DNA of 64,000 bases from Methylobacterium isbiliense (GCF_022179325.1 NZ_BPQQ01000031.1:124001-188000), one strand, 5' to 3'. Shown: positions 38,312 to 47,496, counted from the first letter of the stretch. Numbers and translations are program-made. The notes: generated from the sequence alone by a model not told the origin.

Positions 38312-39295
38312 TTACCGGACGGACTTGATCTGCTGGATGAGGTCGGCGCCGAAGCGCTTGCCGAACTCGGCGGTCGTCGCGTCGAGGCGGGCCTCGAACG
38401 CCGCGCGGTCGACGGTGGCCACGACGGTCATGCCCGCCCGGCGCAGCTCGTCCACGCCCTCCGTCTCGGCGCGTCCCGCCACCTCGCGCGAGACCTGGCC
38501 GCCGGCCCGGGCAGCCTCGACGAACGCCTTCTGCTCGGCGGCGCCCAGGGTCTCCCAGGCGGATTTCGAGATCAGGATCGCGGCCCAGGAATAGATGTGC
38601 CCGCTCAGCGTCAGATGCTTCTGCACCCGCTCGAAATGCGAGGCCGTGATCACGGCGATCGGGTTCTCCTGGCCGTCGAACTGGCCCGACTGGAGCGCGC
38701 CGTACAGGGCCGGGAAGGCGAGGGGCTCCGCCTTGACGCCGAGCGCGCGGAAGCCGGCCAGCATCACGTCCGATTGCGGGACGCGCATCGACAGGCCCTT
38801 GAGATCCTCCGGGCTCGCCACCGGCCGCTTGCCGTTAGTGATGTGGCGCATCCCGTTCTCGCCGAAGGCGAGCGCCACGAAACCCTTCGGCTGGAACTTC
38901 CTCAGGTAGTCCTGTCCGATCGGCCCATCGAACACCGCGTGCGCGTGGCGGGCATCCCGGAACAGGAACGGAATGTCGAAGACGCCGAAATCCGGAATGA
39001 TGCCGGAGAACGGGGCGCTCGTGATGAAGGCCATGTCGAGATGGCCGATCCGCAGCGCCTCGGCCATCTCGACCTCGCCGCCGACCGCGCCGTTCGGATA
39101 CAGCTCGATCCGGTAGGCGCTGCCCGTCCGTTTCGCGACCTCGGCGGCGAAGCGCTGCGCCCCGGCGCCGAGCTGCGAGCCCTGAGAGAATAGATACCCC
39201 AGCCGGAGCACCCGCTCCTGCGCCTCGGCGGTGCCGCTCATCACGGTCGCACCGATCCCGGCGAATGCCAGCGCGAGCCAAATCCCTTTGCGCAT
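38312..39295 (-). CDS. TRAP transporter substrate-binding protein, DctP family
   Basis: A 327-residue periplasmic solute receptor of the TRAP (DctP) type, which binds organic acids. A signal peptide ([22 protein letters not shown]) is cleaved near residue 26. The mature protein shows [48 protein letters not shown] and [10 protein letters not shown], the last two being the ligand-carboxylate (Arg) and family signature regions. There are no DctQ or DctM membrane subunits nearby. The ATG at 39295 was chosen; GTG at 39301 is the alternative. It is followed 20 bp later by a chemoreceptor gene. Confidence 0.92.
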   Translation of the reverse strand: MRKGIWLALAFAGIGATVMSGTAEAQERVLRLGYLFSQGSQLGAGAQRFAAEVAKRTGSAYRIELYPNGAVGGEVEMAEALRIGHLDMAFITSAPFSGIIPDFGVFDIPFLFRDARHAHAVFDGPIGQDYLRKFQPKGFVALAFGENGMRHITNGKRPVASPEDLKGLSMRVPQSDVMLAGFRALGVKAEPLAFPALYGALQSGQFDGQENPIAVITASHFERVQKHLTLSGHIYSWAAILISKSAWETLGAAEQKAFVEAARAGGQVSREVAGRAETEGVDELRRAGMTVVATVDRAAFEARLDATTAEFGKRFGADLIQQIKSVR

Positions 39296-39661
39296 CGTCA
39301 CGTCTCACTGATTGAGCCAGTGCGGAATACGACGCAAAAAGTTAATAAAATTGCCGAAATGCGAAGAAAGAGCTTAAAGGTGCCGGCCTCGATCAATGCA
39401 GGTGAGTTTAGGTCTCGTTCTCGGCTTGCATCTCCCTTGTGCATCCTGCCGTTCTGCGAGGCATCGGCATGGAATCGGGGCAGGGCGCTGCCGGCCCCGC
39501 CCCGCTCTCCACGGACCCGCCGGGCGCCGGAGCGGCGCGGCAGATCGCAGGTCACCGGTCCGGGATCCTGCTCTTGGGATGTCGACCCAGGACTTGCCAC
39601 CGCGAGAACAGCCGATTATTCGGCGGCATCAATCAAGAAACGAACAGGAGGGACGGACACA
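39296..39661. other. AT-rich intergenic region between divergent dctP-like and a small gene
   Basis: About 365 bp. The stretch at 39330-39420 is unusually AT-rich for this genome and carries the likely promoter of the dctP-MCP unit. No credible gene is visible; translations here lack normal codon bias. Confidence 0.5.
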
Positions 39662-39913
39662 ATGGGCGGGTATTGGTTCTGCCACACCATGCAGGGCGAG
39701 TTCCGGATCGTGCTCACGCGCTGGGCCGGCCGGGATCGCGTCGTGCTGTCCTACGAAGGCGAGGCGCTGGGCTGCTACGAGACGGCCGAGGCGGCGCTCG
39801 ACCGCCTGATCCACGGCGAGACCTACAAGCCCTCCTGCGGCCTCGATATCCGTCAGCTGGCGCTGCCGACCACCCTCACGGAATGGGTCTTCGCACCGGC
39901 GGCGCGGCACTGA
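39662..39913 (+). CDS. Small protein of unknown function
   Basis: An 83-residue soluble protein. It starts MGGYWFCHTMQGEFRIVLTR, is rich in aromatic residues and contains three cysteines. AGGAGG lies 10-12 nt before the ATG. The family was not recognised. It is convergent with the FUSC-type gene, 2 bp apart. Confidence 0.6.
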   Translation: MGGYWFCHTMQGEFRIVLTRWAGRDRVVLSYEGEALGCYETAEAALDRLIHGETYKPSCGLDIRQLALPTTLTEWVFAPAARH

Positions 39914-39915
39914 CC

Positions 39916-40614
39916 TCACCCGGCGCCGCGCAGCCGGGACCCGATCGCGACGCGCAGGGGAGCAAGCAGCGGGTCGAGCGCCAGGACGAAGGCGATGCCG
40001 CCGAGGATCCCGGCGAGCCGGTCGATGGCCGGCAGGATATCCGTGGTGGCGGCGGGCCCCTGCACCATCGCAAGCAGCACCGCGATCGCGGCCTGCTGGC
40101 CGGCATAGGACGCGTCGCCCCGCCCATGCAGGACGATGCTGGCGAGAAGCGGCCCGGCGGCGAGGGCCGCGACCCAGGCCAGCAGGTCGTCCGCCACGAG
40201 CGCCATGGCGAGTAGCCCGTAGAGTCCGCCCAGGAGGCCGCCGAGGATCCGGTTGATCGCCTTCAGGTCCGGTTCGTGCCGGCTGGCGGTGACGATGACG
40301 AAGGCGGTGATCGGCGTCTGGGCGAAACCCGGAAGCTGGAAGGTCTCCCAGACATCCGGGATGAGCGCCACCGCGATGCCGCCCGTGACGGCCACGGCCA
40401 GGAGATCGGCGTCGATGGGACGGGCGAACATGCCGGGCTTCTCGGCATCCGCGGCCGCGCCCGCGCCGCTGCCGATCGCGTACTCGACGCCGCAGCCGAC
40501 GACGATGCCGGTGAGCACTTCGAGGAAGCGATAGACCGCGAAGTGCAGGCCGTCGCCCGGGCTCGCCAGGGTCCCGAACAGGACCAGGATGGCGGTGATG
40601 CCGGCGAGCAGCAC
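39916..40614 (-). CDS. FUSC/aromatic-acid-exporter family protein, apparently 5'-truncated
   Basis: A 232-residue hydrophobic protein with about six helices (for example VLLAGITAILVLFGTLASPG and LAGILGGIAFVLALDPLLAP) and a central loop. The region FAVYRFLEVLTGIVVGCGVE is typical of the second half of the FUSC (fusaric acid resistance/YccS-like) family. Upstream codons in the same frame still read like the family (ARSARQGTLPCRASYAV) but hit a stop after about 20 codons, so the first half seems lost. The GTG at 40614 may allow expression, but function is doubtful. Confidence 0.6.
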   Translation of the reverse strand: MLLAGITAILVLFGTLASPGDGLHFAVYRFLEVLTGIVVGCGVEYAIGSGAGAAADAEKPGMFARPIDADLLAVAVTGGIAVALIPDVWETFQLPGFAQTPITAFVIVTASRHEPDLKAINRILGGLLGGLYGLLAMALVADDLLAWVAALAAGPLLASIVLHGRGDASYAGQQAAIAVLLAMVQGPAATTDILPAIDRLAGILGGIAFVLALDPLLAPLRVAIGSRLRGAG

Positions 40615-40701
40615 CGCGTAGCTCGCCCGGCAGGGGAGCGTCCCCTGCCGGGCGGATCGCGCGAAGGCGGCGAGGCGGTGGTGCCCGGTCCGGGGGACCG
40701 A

Positions 40702-41082
40702 TCAGCAATCGTCGCGCTTGCCGACCTGCTGGTTGGCGCCGGCATTGTTCATGGCGCCGACGGTGCCGGGCGAGGCCGGCTGCTGGCCGCCCGCGAGGTT
40801 CTTGGCGGCGGGGTCGGTGCGGTCGCCCGTCGTGGGGCCGGTGTTGCCGACGCCCTGGTTGGCGCCGACGTTGTTCATGGCGCCGACGGTGCCGGGCGAG
40901 GCCGGCTGCTGGCCGCCCGCGAGGTTCTTGCTGCCACGGTCGACATCCGAGCTTTGCTGGTTCATCGCCTGCTGATCAGGCGATTTGCCTTTGGTCGAAC
41001 CCGTATCGCACGGACCGGCGAGCGCAGCGCCTGCGGTCATGGTCAGGATGGCCGCCGTACCGATCAATGTAGATGCCTTCAT
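40702..41082 (-). CDS. Secreted protein with two internal repeats
   Basis: A 126-residue protein with a signal peptide (MKASTLIGTAAILTMTAGAALA, cleavage near residue 22). The mature part holds two near-identical repeats of about 25 residues (NLAGGQQPASPGTVGAMNN), separated by a linker, and ends in a basic Cys-containing tail (KRDDC). Another cysteine is at the start (PCDTGS). At DNA level two 76-bp repeats at 40729-40804 and 40855-40930 are offset by 126 bp (42 codons). The function is unknown. Confidence 0.7.
   Translation of the reverse strand: MKASTLIGTAAILTMTAGAALAGPCDTGSTKGKSPDQQAMNQQSSDVDRGSKNLAGGQQPASPGTVGAMNNVGANQGVGNTGPTTGDRTDPAAKNLAGGQQPASPGTVGAMNNAGANQQVGKRDDC
40729..40930. repeat. 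Two 76-bp direct repeats inside a gene
   Basis: The units 40729-40804 and 40855-40930 differ at only a few positions, concentrated near the start. The 126-bp spacing keeps frame, so the repeats duplicate a protein module. Confidence 0.85.
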
Positions 41083-41296
41083 GGCGTGTTCCTCCAGCCT
41101 CTGATGACCAGGGAAAAGCTTCGGGGCGGGTGGAGGTTCCTGCTATCGCATTCGACCTTCTGGTGGACGATTGCGACCCGTCGGGAGCCGTCACGCCGGA
41201 GGTCTCCTCCCGCGTCCCGCGCGGGACGGCCGGGCTCGGCTGCGAGAATGCGCTATGGTGGCGCGGCCAGGATGCCACGCGCTGCGGAGGCCACCG

Positions 41297-41581
41297 ATGA
41301 AAGCCGTGATCGCTGCGATTCCCCTCGTCCTCTTCGGCGCCGGCACGCAGGCCTGGGGCCAGGCGCCCAACGAGGTTCCCATCGGGCGCGACCTGCAACG
41401 CGAACGCCGGCTGGAACGCCGGTTGCGGAGCGAGCGCCCGCCCGCCGTCGATCCGAACGTGACCCCCGACAATCCCGACGGTGTCGTCGGCTTCGACGGA
41501 CCGCCCGGCCTGTTCGACGACGGCGTCGATGACGGTGGACCGCTGCCCCCCGGGTCACCGGCCGACATCGACGAGGATTAG
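41297..41581 (+). CDS. Small secreted acidic protein
   Basis: A 94-residue protein. A signal peptide (MKAVIAAIPLVLFGAGTQAWG, cleavage near 22) is followed by a charged Arg/Glu helix (RDLQRERRLERRLRSERPP) and an Asp/Gly/Pro-rich acidic tail. GGAGG lies 6-7 nt before the ATG. The family was not recognised. Confidence 0.6.
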   Translation: MKAVIAAIPLVLFGAGTQAWGQAPNEVPIGRDLQRERRLERRLRSERPPAVDPNVTPDNPDGVVGFDGPPGLFDDGVDDGGPLPPGSPADIDED

Positions 41582-41708
41582 AAGGGCGGATGCCGGGTGG
41601 CGCGCAAGCGTTGCCTGGCGGCCGGCGCGGCTGATTTATCCGGCTTCCCGCCCCTGGGCCGGCGATGCGCCCTGGTGACGCTGCGGCCGGCCATGCTAGA
41701 CTGGGGCC

Positions 41709-42125
41709 ATGACCCGGTTCCGCCCCCTTCTGCAGGTGCTGGTGGCGATCGTGATGATCGCCGCCGGGTCCATGCTGTCGGACGCGCACGCTCATGCCGG
41801 GCATGCTCATGCCGCTCACGCTCATGCCGGTCACGCCCACGGGATGACCCCGGTCGCCAGCACTGCGCCGAGCCCGGCCGCCGCGGCCGTGGACCTCACG
41901 GCACCGTCGGACGGCGACCTCCACACCGAGTCCGGTCCGTCCCAGCCCGGCAAGGCCCATGCGGGCTGCTGCTGCGCCGGCCCGTGCTGCGCCGTGCTGG
42001 CCGGTCCGGTCGGTCTCCCGGTCCGCGCCGCGCACCCGGCCCGGCCGGGCAGCCGGCCCGCCGATCCGGCCCGTCCGGACGCCCTGTCGGAAGCCTTGCC
42101 CCGACCGCCCCGATTCGTCGCGTGA
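41709..42125 (+). CDS. His- and Cys-rich small protein preceding the RND operon
   Basis: A 138-residue protein with a signal-like N-terminal helix. A histidine-rich run HAHAGHAHAAHAHAGHAHG is at residues 27-45, and a cysteine cluster GCCCAGPCC is near 86. This composition suggests periplasmic metal binding. It starts 78 bp before the RND adaptor gene on the same strand. Small His/Cys-rich proteins often precede Cu, Co, Zn or Cd efflux operons (for example CopL-like); the exact family is not established. Confidence 0.65.
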   Translation: MTRFRPLLQVLVAIVMIAAGSMLSDAHAHAGHAHAAHAHAGHAHGMTPVASTAPSPAAAAVDLTAPSDGDLHTESGPSQPGKAHAGCCCAGPCCAVLAGPVGLPVRAAHPARPGSRPADPARPDALSEALPRPPRFVA

Positions 42126-42202
42126 GACGCGCGCGCCTGCGCGCCTGATACCGCCGCCGTCGGTTCGACGGCGGGCTGTCGCGGCGAAGGACCCATTCAC
42201 CC

Positions 42203-43894
42203 ATGCGTACGACGTTCACCGCGGCCCTGCGCGGGGCGGTCCTGGCCCTCGGCCTGTGGGCCGGCGGCGCCATGGCCCACGAGGGGCACGACCACGGCGG
42301 CGAGGCCGCATCCCCCATCGCCGCGCCGGCTCCGCGCGGCAGTTCGAGTTCGGAGGCCTTCGAGCTGGTCGCGGTGGCGCGCCACGGGGTGCTGACGATC
42401 TACCTCGACCGCACGGCCACCAACGCGCCCGTGACGGATGCGGTGATCCAGGCCGACACGCCCGCGGGCGCCGCGTCGGCCTCGCCGCAGCCGGACGGCA
42501 GCTACCGGCTCGACGCGCCGTGGACCGAGCAGCCTGGCGAGCACGAGGTGGTGTTCACCGTGACGGCCGACGGCGCATCGGACGTCTTTCCGGTGACGAT
42601 CGACGTCCACGCGCCCGCCCCGCCTGCGCCGACGCCGGCCCTGGCGGCCTGGACCGCGACCCTGGCGGTCGCCCACGACGTGCGCCAGCACCTGATGCAG
42701 CGCGACCCGGTGGCGCTGCTGATCGGCGGCGGCGGCTTCGTGCTAGGCGGCGCGGTGATGCTGCTGCTGCACCGGCGCCGGGTGATTCCGGTCCTGGCCG
42801 TGCTGGCGCTCGCCGCCGGACTGGTCCTCGCCACCTCCGCCTTCGCGCACGAGGGACATGGCGGCCAGAACGCCGCCTTCGTGGCGCCGGGCAGCCGCGA
42901 CCTCGCCCAGCGCCTGCCCGACGGCGGCGTGTTCGTGCCGAAGGCGACGCAGCGCCTGCTGTCGATCCGCACCGCGGTCACCGCGAGCGCAACGCTGCCG
43001 CGCACCGTCGAGCTTCCCGGCCGGGTCATCCCCGACCCGAATGCCAGCGGCGTCGTCCAGTCCTCGGTCGGCGGGCGCCTGTCGCCGCCGGAGCAGGGAT
43101 TCCCGCGCCTCGGCGCGCGGGTGCGCCAGGGCGAGGTGCTCGCCTACGTCACCCCGCCCGTGCAGGCGGTGGACGTGTCCGACATGCGCCAGCGCCAGGG
43201 CGAACTCGATCAGCAGATCGCCATCGTCCAGCGGCGCGTCGAGCGCTACCAGAAGCTCACCGTCAGCGGCGCCGTCGCCCAGGTGCAGCTCGAGGAGGCC
43301 CTGGACGAACTCAAGGGATTGCGCGACCGGCGCGCCGCCCTCGACCGGATCCGCCGCGAGCCCGAGGCGCTGGTCGCGCCTGTGGACGGGGTGGTCGCCG
43401 AGATCAACGCCATGACGGGACAGATGGCTGGCCCCGGCGCGCAGGTCTTCCTGATCGTCGATCCCCGGCGGCTGTTCGTCGAGGCGCTGAGCTTCGATGC
43501 CCTCTCGCCCGCCCAGACCGCCACGGCGCGCCTCGCCGACGGCCGCACGCTCTCGCTCGCCTACCGGGGCGCGGGCCTCGCCGACCGCAGCCAGGCGGTG
43601 CCCGTGCAGTTCGCCATCTCGGAGGCCGGGGCCGACCTGCGCACCGGCCAGTTCGTCACCGTGCTGGCGGCCACCGGCACGCCCCAGGAGGGACTCGCCC
43701 TGCCGCGCGCCAGCGTGGTGCGCGGGGGCAACGGGCAGTCCATCGTCTACGAGCACACCAGACCCGAGCGGTTCGAGCCGCGCGAGGTGCGCGTCGAACC
43801 GCTCGACGCCGAGCGCGTGCTGGTGCTCTCGGGGCTCTCCGCCGGACGGCGGATCGTCACCCAGGGCGCCGAACTCCTCAATCAAGTGCGCTGA
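42203..43894 (+). CDS. RND efflux periplasmic adaptor (CzcB/CusB-like) with N-terminal extra domain
   Basis: A 563-residue membrane-fusion protein. A signal peptide (RGAVLALGLWAGGAMA) is followed by His-rich HEGHDHGG and a beta-rich extra domain to about residue 160. A hydrophobic segment near 172-215 follows (LLIGGGGFVLGGAVMLLLH and VLAVLALAAGLVLATSAFA), then a second AHEGHGG motif. The rest is the adaptor: barrel-sandwich SSVGGRLSPPEQGFPRLG, coiled coil (RQRQGELDQQIAIVQRRVER) and EALVAPVDGVVAEINAMTG. The N-terminal part looks like a fused metal-binding module. It is followed 12 bp later by the RND pump gene. Confidence 0.9.
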   Translation: MRTTFTAALRGAVLALGLWAGGAMAHEGHDHGGEAASPIAAPAPRGSSSSEAFELVAVARHGVLTIYLDRTATNAPVTDAVIQADTPAGAASASPQPDGSYRLDAPWTEQPGEHEVVFTVTADGASDVFPVTIDVHAPAPPAPTPALAAWTATLAVAHDVRQHLMQRDPVALLIGGGGFVLGGAVMLLLHRRRVIPVLAVLALAAGLVLATSAFAHEGHGGQNAAFVAPGSRDLAQRLPDGGVFVPKATQRLLSIRTAVTASATLPRTVELPGRVIPDPNASGVVQSSVGGRLSPPEQGFPRLGARVRQGEVLAYVTPPVQAVDVSDMRQRQGELDQQIAIVQRRVERYQKLTVSGAVAQVQLEEALDELKGLRDRRAALDRIRREPEALVAPVDGVVAEINAMTGQMAGPGAQVFLIVDPRRLFVEALSFDALSPAQTATARLADGRTLSLAYRGAGLADRSQAVPVQFAISEAGADLRTGQFVTVLAATGTPQEGLALPRASVVRGGNGQSIVYEHTRPERFEPREVRVEPLDAERVLVLSGLSAGRRIVTQGAELLNQVR

Positions 43895-43906
43895 GGAGCC
43901 GGGGCG

Positions 43907-46900
43907 ATGTTCACCTTCCTGGTCTCCCGCTCGCTGCAGAACCGCCTGCTCGTCCTCGCCATCGCGGGCGTGCTCGTCGTCTACGGCGCCTTCGCGGTCA
44001 CCCGGCTGCCGGTCGACGTGTTTCCCGATCTCAACCGGCCGACCGTCACCATCATGACCGAGGCCGAGGGGCTGGCGCCCCAGGAGGTCGAGCAGCTCGT
44101 CACCTTCCCGATCGAGACGCAGATGAACGGGCTGCCGGGGGTCACCCGGGTGCGCTCGGTCTCGGGCGTCGGGCTGTCGGTCACCTCCGTCGAGTTCGAC
44201 TGGGGCACCGACATCTACCGCAACCGCCAGCAGGTGGCGGAGCGCCTCGCGATGGTGCGCCCGCTCCTGCCCGCCACCGTCTCGCCGATGATCGGCCCGA
44301 TCTCCTCGATCATGGGGCAGATCGTGATGGTGGCGGTCACCGGCGACACCGTCTCGCCGATGCAGCTGCGCGAGATCGCGGATTTCACCATCCGCCCGCG
44401 GCTCCTGACCCTTCCGGGCGTGGCGCAGGTGATCCCGATGGGCGGCGAGGTGCGCCAGTTCCGCGTCGCCCCGCAGCCGACCGCCCTGCGGGCGCTCGGG
44501 CTCACCTACGATCAGGTCGAGCGGGCGCTGGCCCAGTTCGGCACCAATGCGGGCGGCGGCTTCACCGACCAGAACGCCCGCGAGTACCTGATCCGCAACA
44601 TCGGCCGCACCACCAGCCTGGACGATCTGCGCAACCTCGTAGTGGCGACCGTGAACGGCCGGCCCATCCTGCTGCGGCAGGTCGCCGAGGTGTCCTTCGC
44701 CGCGAAGGTGAAGCGGGGCGAGGCCGGCTACCAGGGCAGGCCGGCGGTGATCGTCTCGGTGGAGAAGCAGCCGGGCGTCGACACCGTGCGCCTGACGCAG
44801 GCCGTCCAGGCCGCCCTCAGGGAGCTGCGCACCGCCCTGCCCAGGGGCGTTCAGGCCGAGGAGCTGATCTTCCGCCAAGCCGACTTCATCGAGACCTCGA
44901 TCCGCAACGTCGCGACGGTGCTGATGGAGGCCGTGGTGGTGGTGGCCGTGGTGCTGTTCGCGTTCCTGCTCAACCTGCGCACGACCGTGATCTCGCTCAC
45001 CGCGATCCCGGTCTCGGTCCTCGTCACGGCGATCGTCTTCCATCTGCTCGGGCTGTCGATCAACACGATGACGCTCGGCGGGCTCGCCATCGCGATCGGC
45101 GAACTGGTCGACGATGCGGTGGTCGACGTCGAGAATATCTTCCGGCGCCTGCGCGAGAACCGCGAGCAGGGCAACCCGCGCCAGGTCTTCGCCGTGGTCG
45201 TGTCGGCCTCCCAGGAGGTGCGCTCCGGCATCGTCTACGCCACGATGGTGATCGTGCTGGTGTTCGTGCCGCTGTTCGCGCTCTCGGGGATCGAGGGCCG
45301 GCTGTTCGCGCCGCTCGGCCAAGCCTACATCATCTCGATCCTGGCGAGCCTCGTGGTGTCGATCACGCTGACGCCGGTGATGGCCTATTACCTGCTGCCC
45401 GGCCTCAAGCGCCTCGACGCGCACGAGAGCACCCTCGTGCGCCTGCTCAAGCGGGCGAACCGGGCGCTGCTGGCCGGCGCCTTCCGCCATCCCCGCACGG
45501 TGATGACCGCCGCAGCGGCGGCAGTGTTCGCGGCCGGTGCCGCCGCGACGATCCTGCCGCGCGCCTTCCTGCCGCCCTTCAACGAGGGCTCGTTCACGGT
45601 CAACATCACCTTCAACCCGGGCATCTCGCTCGCCGAGAGCGACCGGGTGGGGCGCATCGCCGAGACGCTGCTCCTCGCGATGCCGGACGTGCGGTCGGTC
45701 GGGCGGCGCACCGGCCGGGCCGAACTCGACGAGCATGCCGAGGGCGTGCATTCCTCCGACCTGGAGATCGCGCTCAAGCCCGGGGCCCGGCCGAAGACAG
45801 AGCTGGTGGCGGACATCCGCGACCGCCTCGCGGTGCTGCCGGTCTTGGTCAATGTCGGCCAGCCGATCTCCCACCGGCTCGACCACATGCTCTCCGGCGT
45901 GCGCGCCGAGATCGTCCTCAAGATCTTCGGCGAGGATCTCGACACCCTGCGGCGCCTGGGCGAGGACCTGCGCCGCCGCATGGCCGGCATCCCGGGCCTC
46001 GCCGACCTGCAGGTCGAGAAGCAGGTTCTGATCCCGCAGCTGGAGATCCGCGTCGATTACGGCCGGGCCGCCCTCTACGGCGTTCAGCCCGCCGCCTTCG
46101 TCGAGCAGCTGAGCCGGCTGTCGAACGGCAGCGTGGTCTCGCGGGTGGTCGACGGGTCTCGCCGCTTCGACGTGGTGATGCGCCTGCCGGATGCCTTGCG
46201 CACTACGCAGCGCCTCGGCGACCTCCTGATCGAAACCCCCTCCGGCTGGGTGCCGGCCCGGCAGATCGCCGACATTCGCGAGACCGACGGCCCCAACCAG
46301 ATCCTGCGCGAGAATGCCCGCCGCCGCCTCGCGGTGTTCGCCAACACCGACGGCCGGACCGACATGGCCGGGATCGTCGCGGCCATCCGGGCGCAGATCG
46401 CGGCGACGCCCTGGCCGGAGGGCACCAGCGCGAGCCTCGAAGGGGCCTTCCAGGCGCAGGCGGAGGCCAGCCGCACCATCGGGGTTCTGTCGCTGGTGTC
46501 CCTCGCGCTGATCTACGCGATCCTCTACAGCCGCTACCGCTCGGCGGTGTTCACGCTGGTCATCCTCGGCAGCATCCCGCTCGCGCTGATCGGCTCCGTG
46601 GCGGCGCTGTGGCTCTCCGGCCAGCCGCTCTCGGTCGCCTCGATGATCGGCTTCATCACGCTGGCCGGCATCGCCACGCGCAACGGCATCCTGAAGATCA
46701 GCCACATCCTGAACCTCGCCCTGCACGAGGGGCTGCCGTTCGGGCCGGAACTGGTGATCCGCGGCAGCCTGGAGCGGCTCACCCCGGTGCTGATAACCGC
46801 GCTCTCGGCCGGGGTCGCCCTGGTGCCGCTGCTCTACGGGGCGGACGCGCCCGGCAAGGAGATCCTGCACCCGGTGGCGGTGACGATCTTCGGCGGGCTG

Positions 46901-47041
46901 GTCAGCGCCACGCTGCTCGACGCCGTGCTGACGCCGGTGCTGGTCCTGCGCTTCGGCCGCGCCCCCCTGGAACGGCTGCGCGCCGCCCACCGGCCGATCC
47001 CGGCGGATGGCGCGCCATCACCGGCCATCACGGCGTTCTGA
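43907..47041 (+). CDS. Heavy-metal RND efflux pump, CzcA/CusA family
   Basis: A 1044-residue inner-membrane RND pump of the heavy-metal efflux type, driven by protons. It starts with LQNRLLVLAIAGVLVVYGAF and LPVDVFPDLNRPTVTIMTEA, the usual first helix and porter entry. The acidic HME-RND motif VDDAVVDVE at residues 401-409 carries the proton-relay aspartates. A later GFITLAGIATRNGILKISH is the second family motif. The full set of 12 helices is expected for this length. The metal is not predictable from the pump alone; the linked His-rich and accessory proteins suggest Co/Zn/Cd or Cu/Ag. No outer-membrane factor is next to it. Confidence 0.94.
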   Translation: MFTFLVSRSLQNRLLVLAIAGVLVVYGAFAVTRLPVDVFPDLNRPTVTIMTEAEGLAPQEVEQLVTFPIETQMNGLPGVTRVRSVSGVGLSVTSVEFDWGTDIYRNRQQVAERLAMVRPLLPATVSPMIGPISSIMGQIVMVAVTGDTVSPMQLREIADFTIRPRLLTLPGVAQVIPMGGEVRQFRVAPQPTALRALGLTYDQVERALAQFGTNAGGGFTDQNAREYLIRNIGRTTSLDDLRNLVVATVNGRPILLRQVAEVSFAAKVKRGEAGYQGRPAVIVSVEKQPGVDTVRLTQAVQAALRELRTALPRGVQAEELIFRQADFIETSIRNVATVLMEAVVVVAVVLFAFLLNLRTTVISLTAIPVSVLVTAIVFHLLGLSINTMTLGGLAIAIGELVDDAVVDVENIFRRLRENREQGNPRQVFAVVVSASQEVRSGIVYATMVIVLVFVPLFALSGIEGRLFAPLGQAYIISILASLVVSITLTPVMAYYLLPGLKRLDAHESTLVRLLKRANRALLAGAFRHPRTVMTAAAAAVFAAGAAATILPRAFLPPFNEGSFTVNITFNPGISLAESDRVGRIAETLLLAMPDVRSVGRRTGRAELDEHAEGVHSSDLEIALKPGARPKTELVADIRDRLAVLPVLVNVGQPISHRLDHMLSGVRAEIVLKIFGEDLDTLRRLGEDLRRRMAGIPGLADLQVEKQVLIPQLEIRVDYGRAALYGVQPAAFVEQLSRLSNGSVVSRVVDGSRRFDVVMRLPDALRTTQRLGDLLIETPSGWVPARQIADIRETDGPNQILRENARRRLAVFANTDGRTDMAGIVAAIRAQIAATPWPEGTSASLEGAFQAQAEASRTIGVLSLVSLALIYAILYSRYRSAVFTLVILGSIPLALIGSVAALWLSGQPLSVASMIGFITLAGIATRNGILKISHILNLALHEGLPFGPELVIRGSLERLTPVLITALSAGVALVPLLYGADAPGKEILHPVAVTIFGGLVSATLLDAVLTPVLVLRFGRAPLERLRAAHRPIPADGAPSPAITAF

Positions 47042-47092
47042 TGCCGTCCCGGCGGCTGTCCGGGTCCTTCCCTTCTCCATGGAGACGGTCCG

Positions 47093-47458
47093 ATGCGAAT
47101 CCTCGCTCTCACGATCCTGCTGGCGGTGGCGGCCCCCGGCCCAGCTCGCGCGCAGGCGGCGGGACCCCACGGCGGCCAGACCACCGTGGCGGACGGCCAC
47201 CCGATCGAGTTCGTGAGCCGGGACAGGGAGATCACGTTCTTCGTGATCGGTGAGGACGGCAAGCCGCTCGACACCAGGGGCCTGACCGCCCGCGCCATCG
47301 TGCAGTCCGGCGGCAAGACCGAAACCGTCACCTTGGCGCCGGCAGCGCCCAATCGTCTGGTCGGCACCGTCGCGGCCCCGCTGGCCGTCGGCAGCAAGCT
47401 GGTGCTGACGAGCAGGATCCACGGCCACTCCGTGCAGGCCCGCTTCGAGACGAAGTAG
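47093..47458 (+). CDS. Small periplasmic accessory protein of the RND operon
   Basis: A 121-residue protein with a signal peptide (RILALTILLAVAAPGPARA, cleavage near residue 21). The mature part starts GPHGGQTTVADGHPIEF and is beta-rich, with TSRIHGHSVQARFE near the end. The histidines GPHGGQ and HGH could bind metal. It starts 51 bp after the pump gene. Similar small proteins follow CzcA-type genes in alphaproteobacteria; its function is not established. Confidence 0.7.
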   Translation: MRILALTILLAVAAPGPARAQAAGPHGGQTTVADGHPIEFVSRDREITFFVIGEDGKPLDTRGLTARAIVQSGGKTETVTLAPAAPNRLVGTVAAPLAVGSKLVLTSRIHGHSVQARFETK

Positions 47459-47496
47459 TCCCGGCGTGGCGGCCGGATGCTGGTGGGCGCGCGCCG

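Noticed and set aside
42743-46990. A 1415-codon antisense frame over the RND pump
   Set aside because: Its composition (His/Arg/Glu/Asp-rich without motifs) is the antisense reflection of GC-rich codons; the sense gene is unmistakable.
41959-47253. A 1764-codon open frame overlapping the RND genes
   Set aside because: It is an off-frame shadow of the adaptor and pump genes, Arg/Pro/Gly-rich and without any domain, as expected at this GC content.
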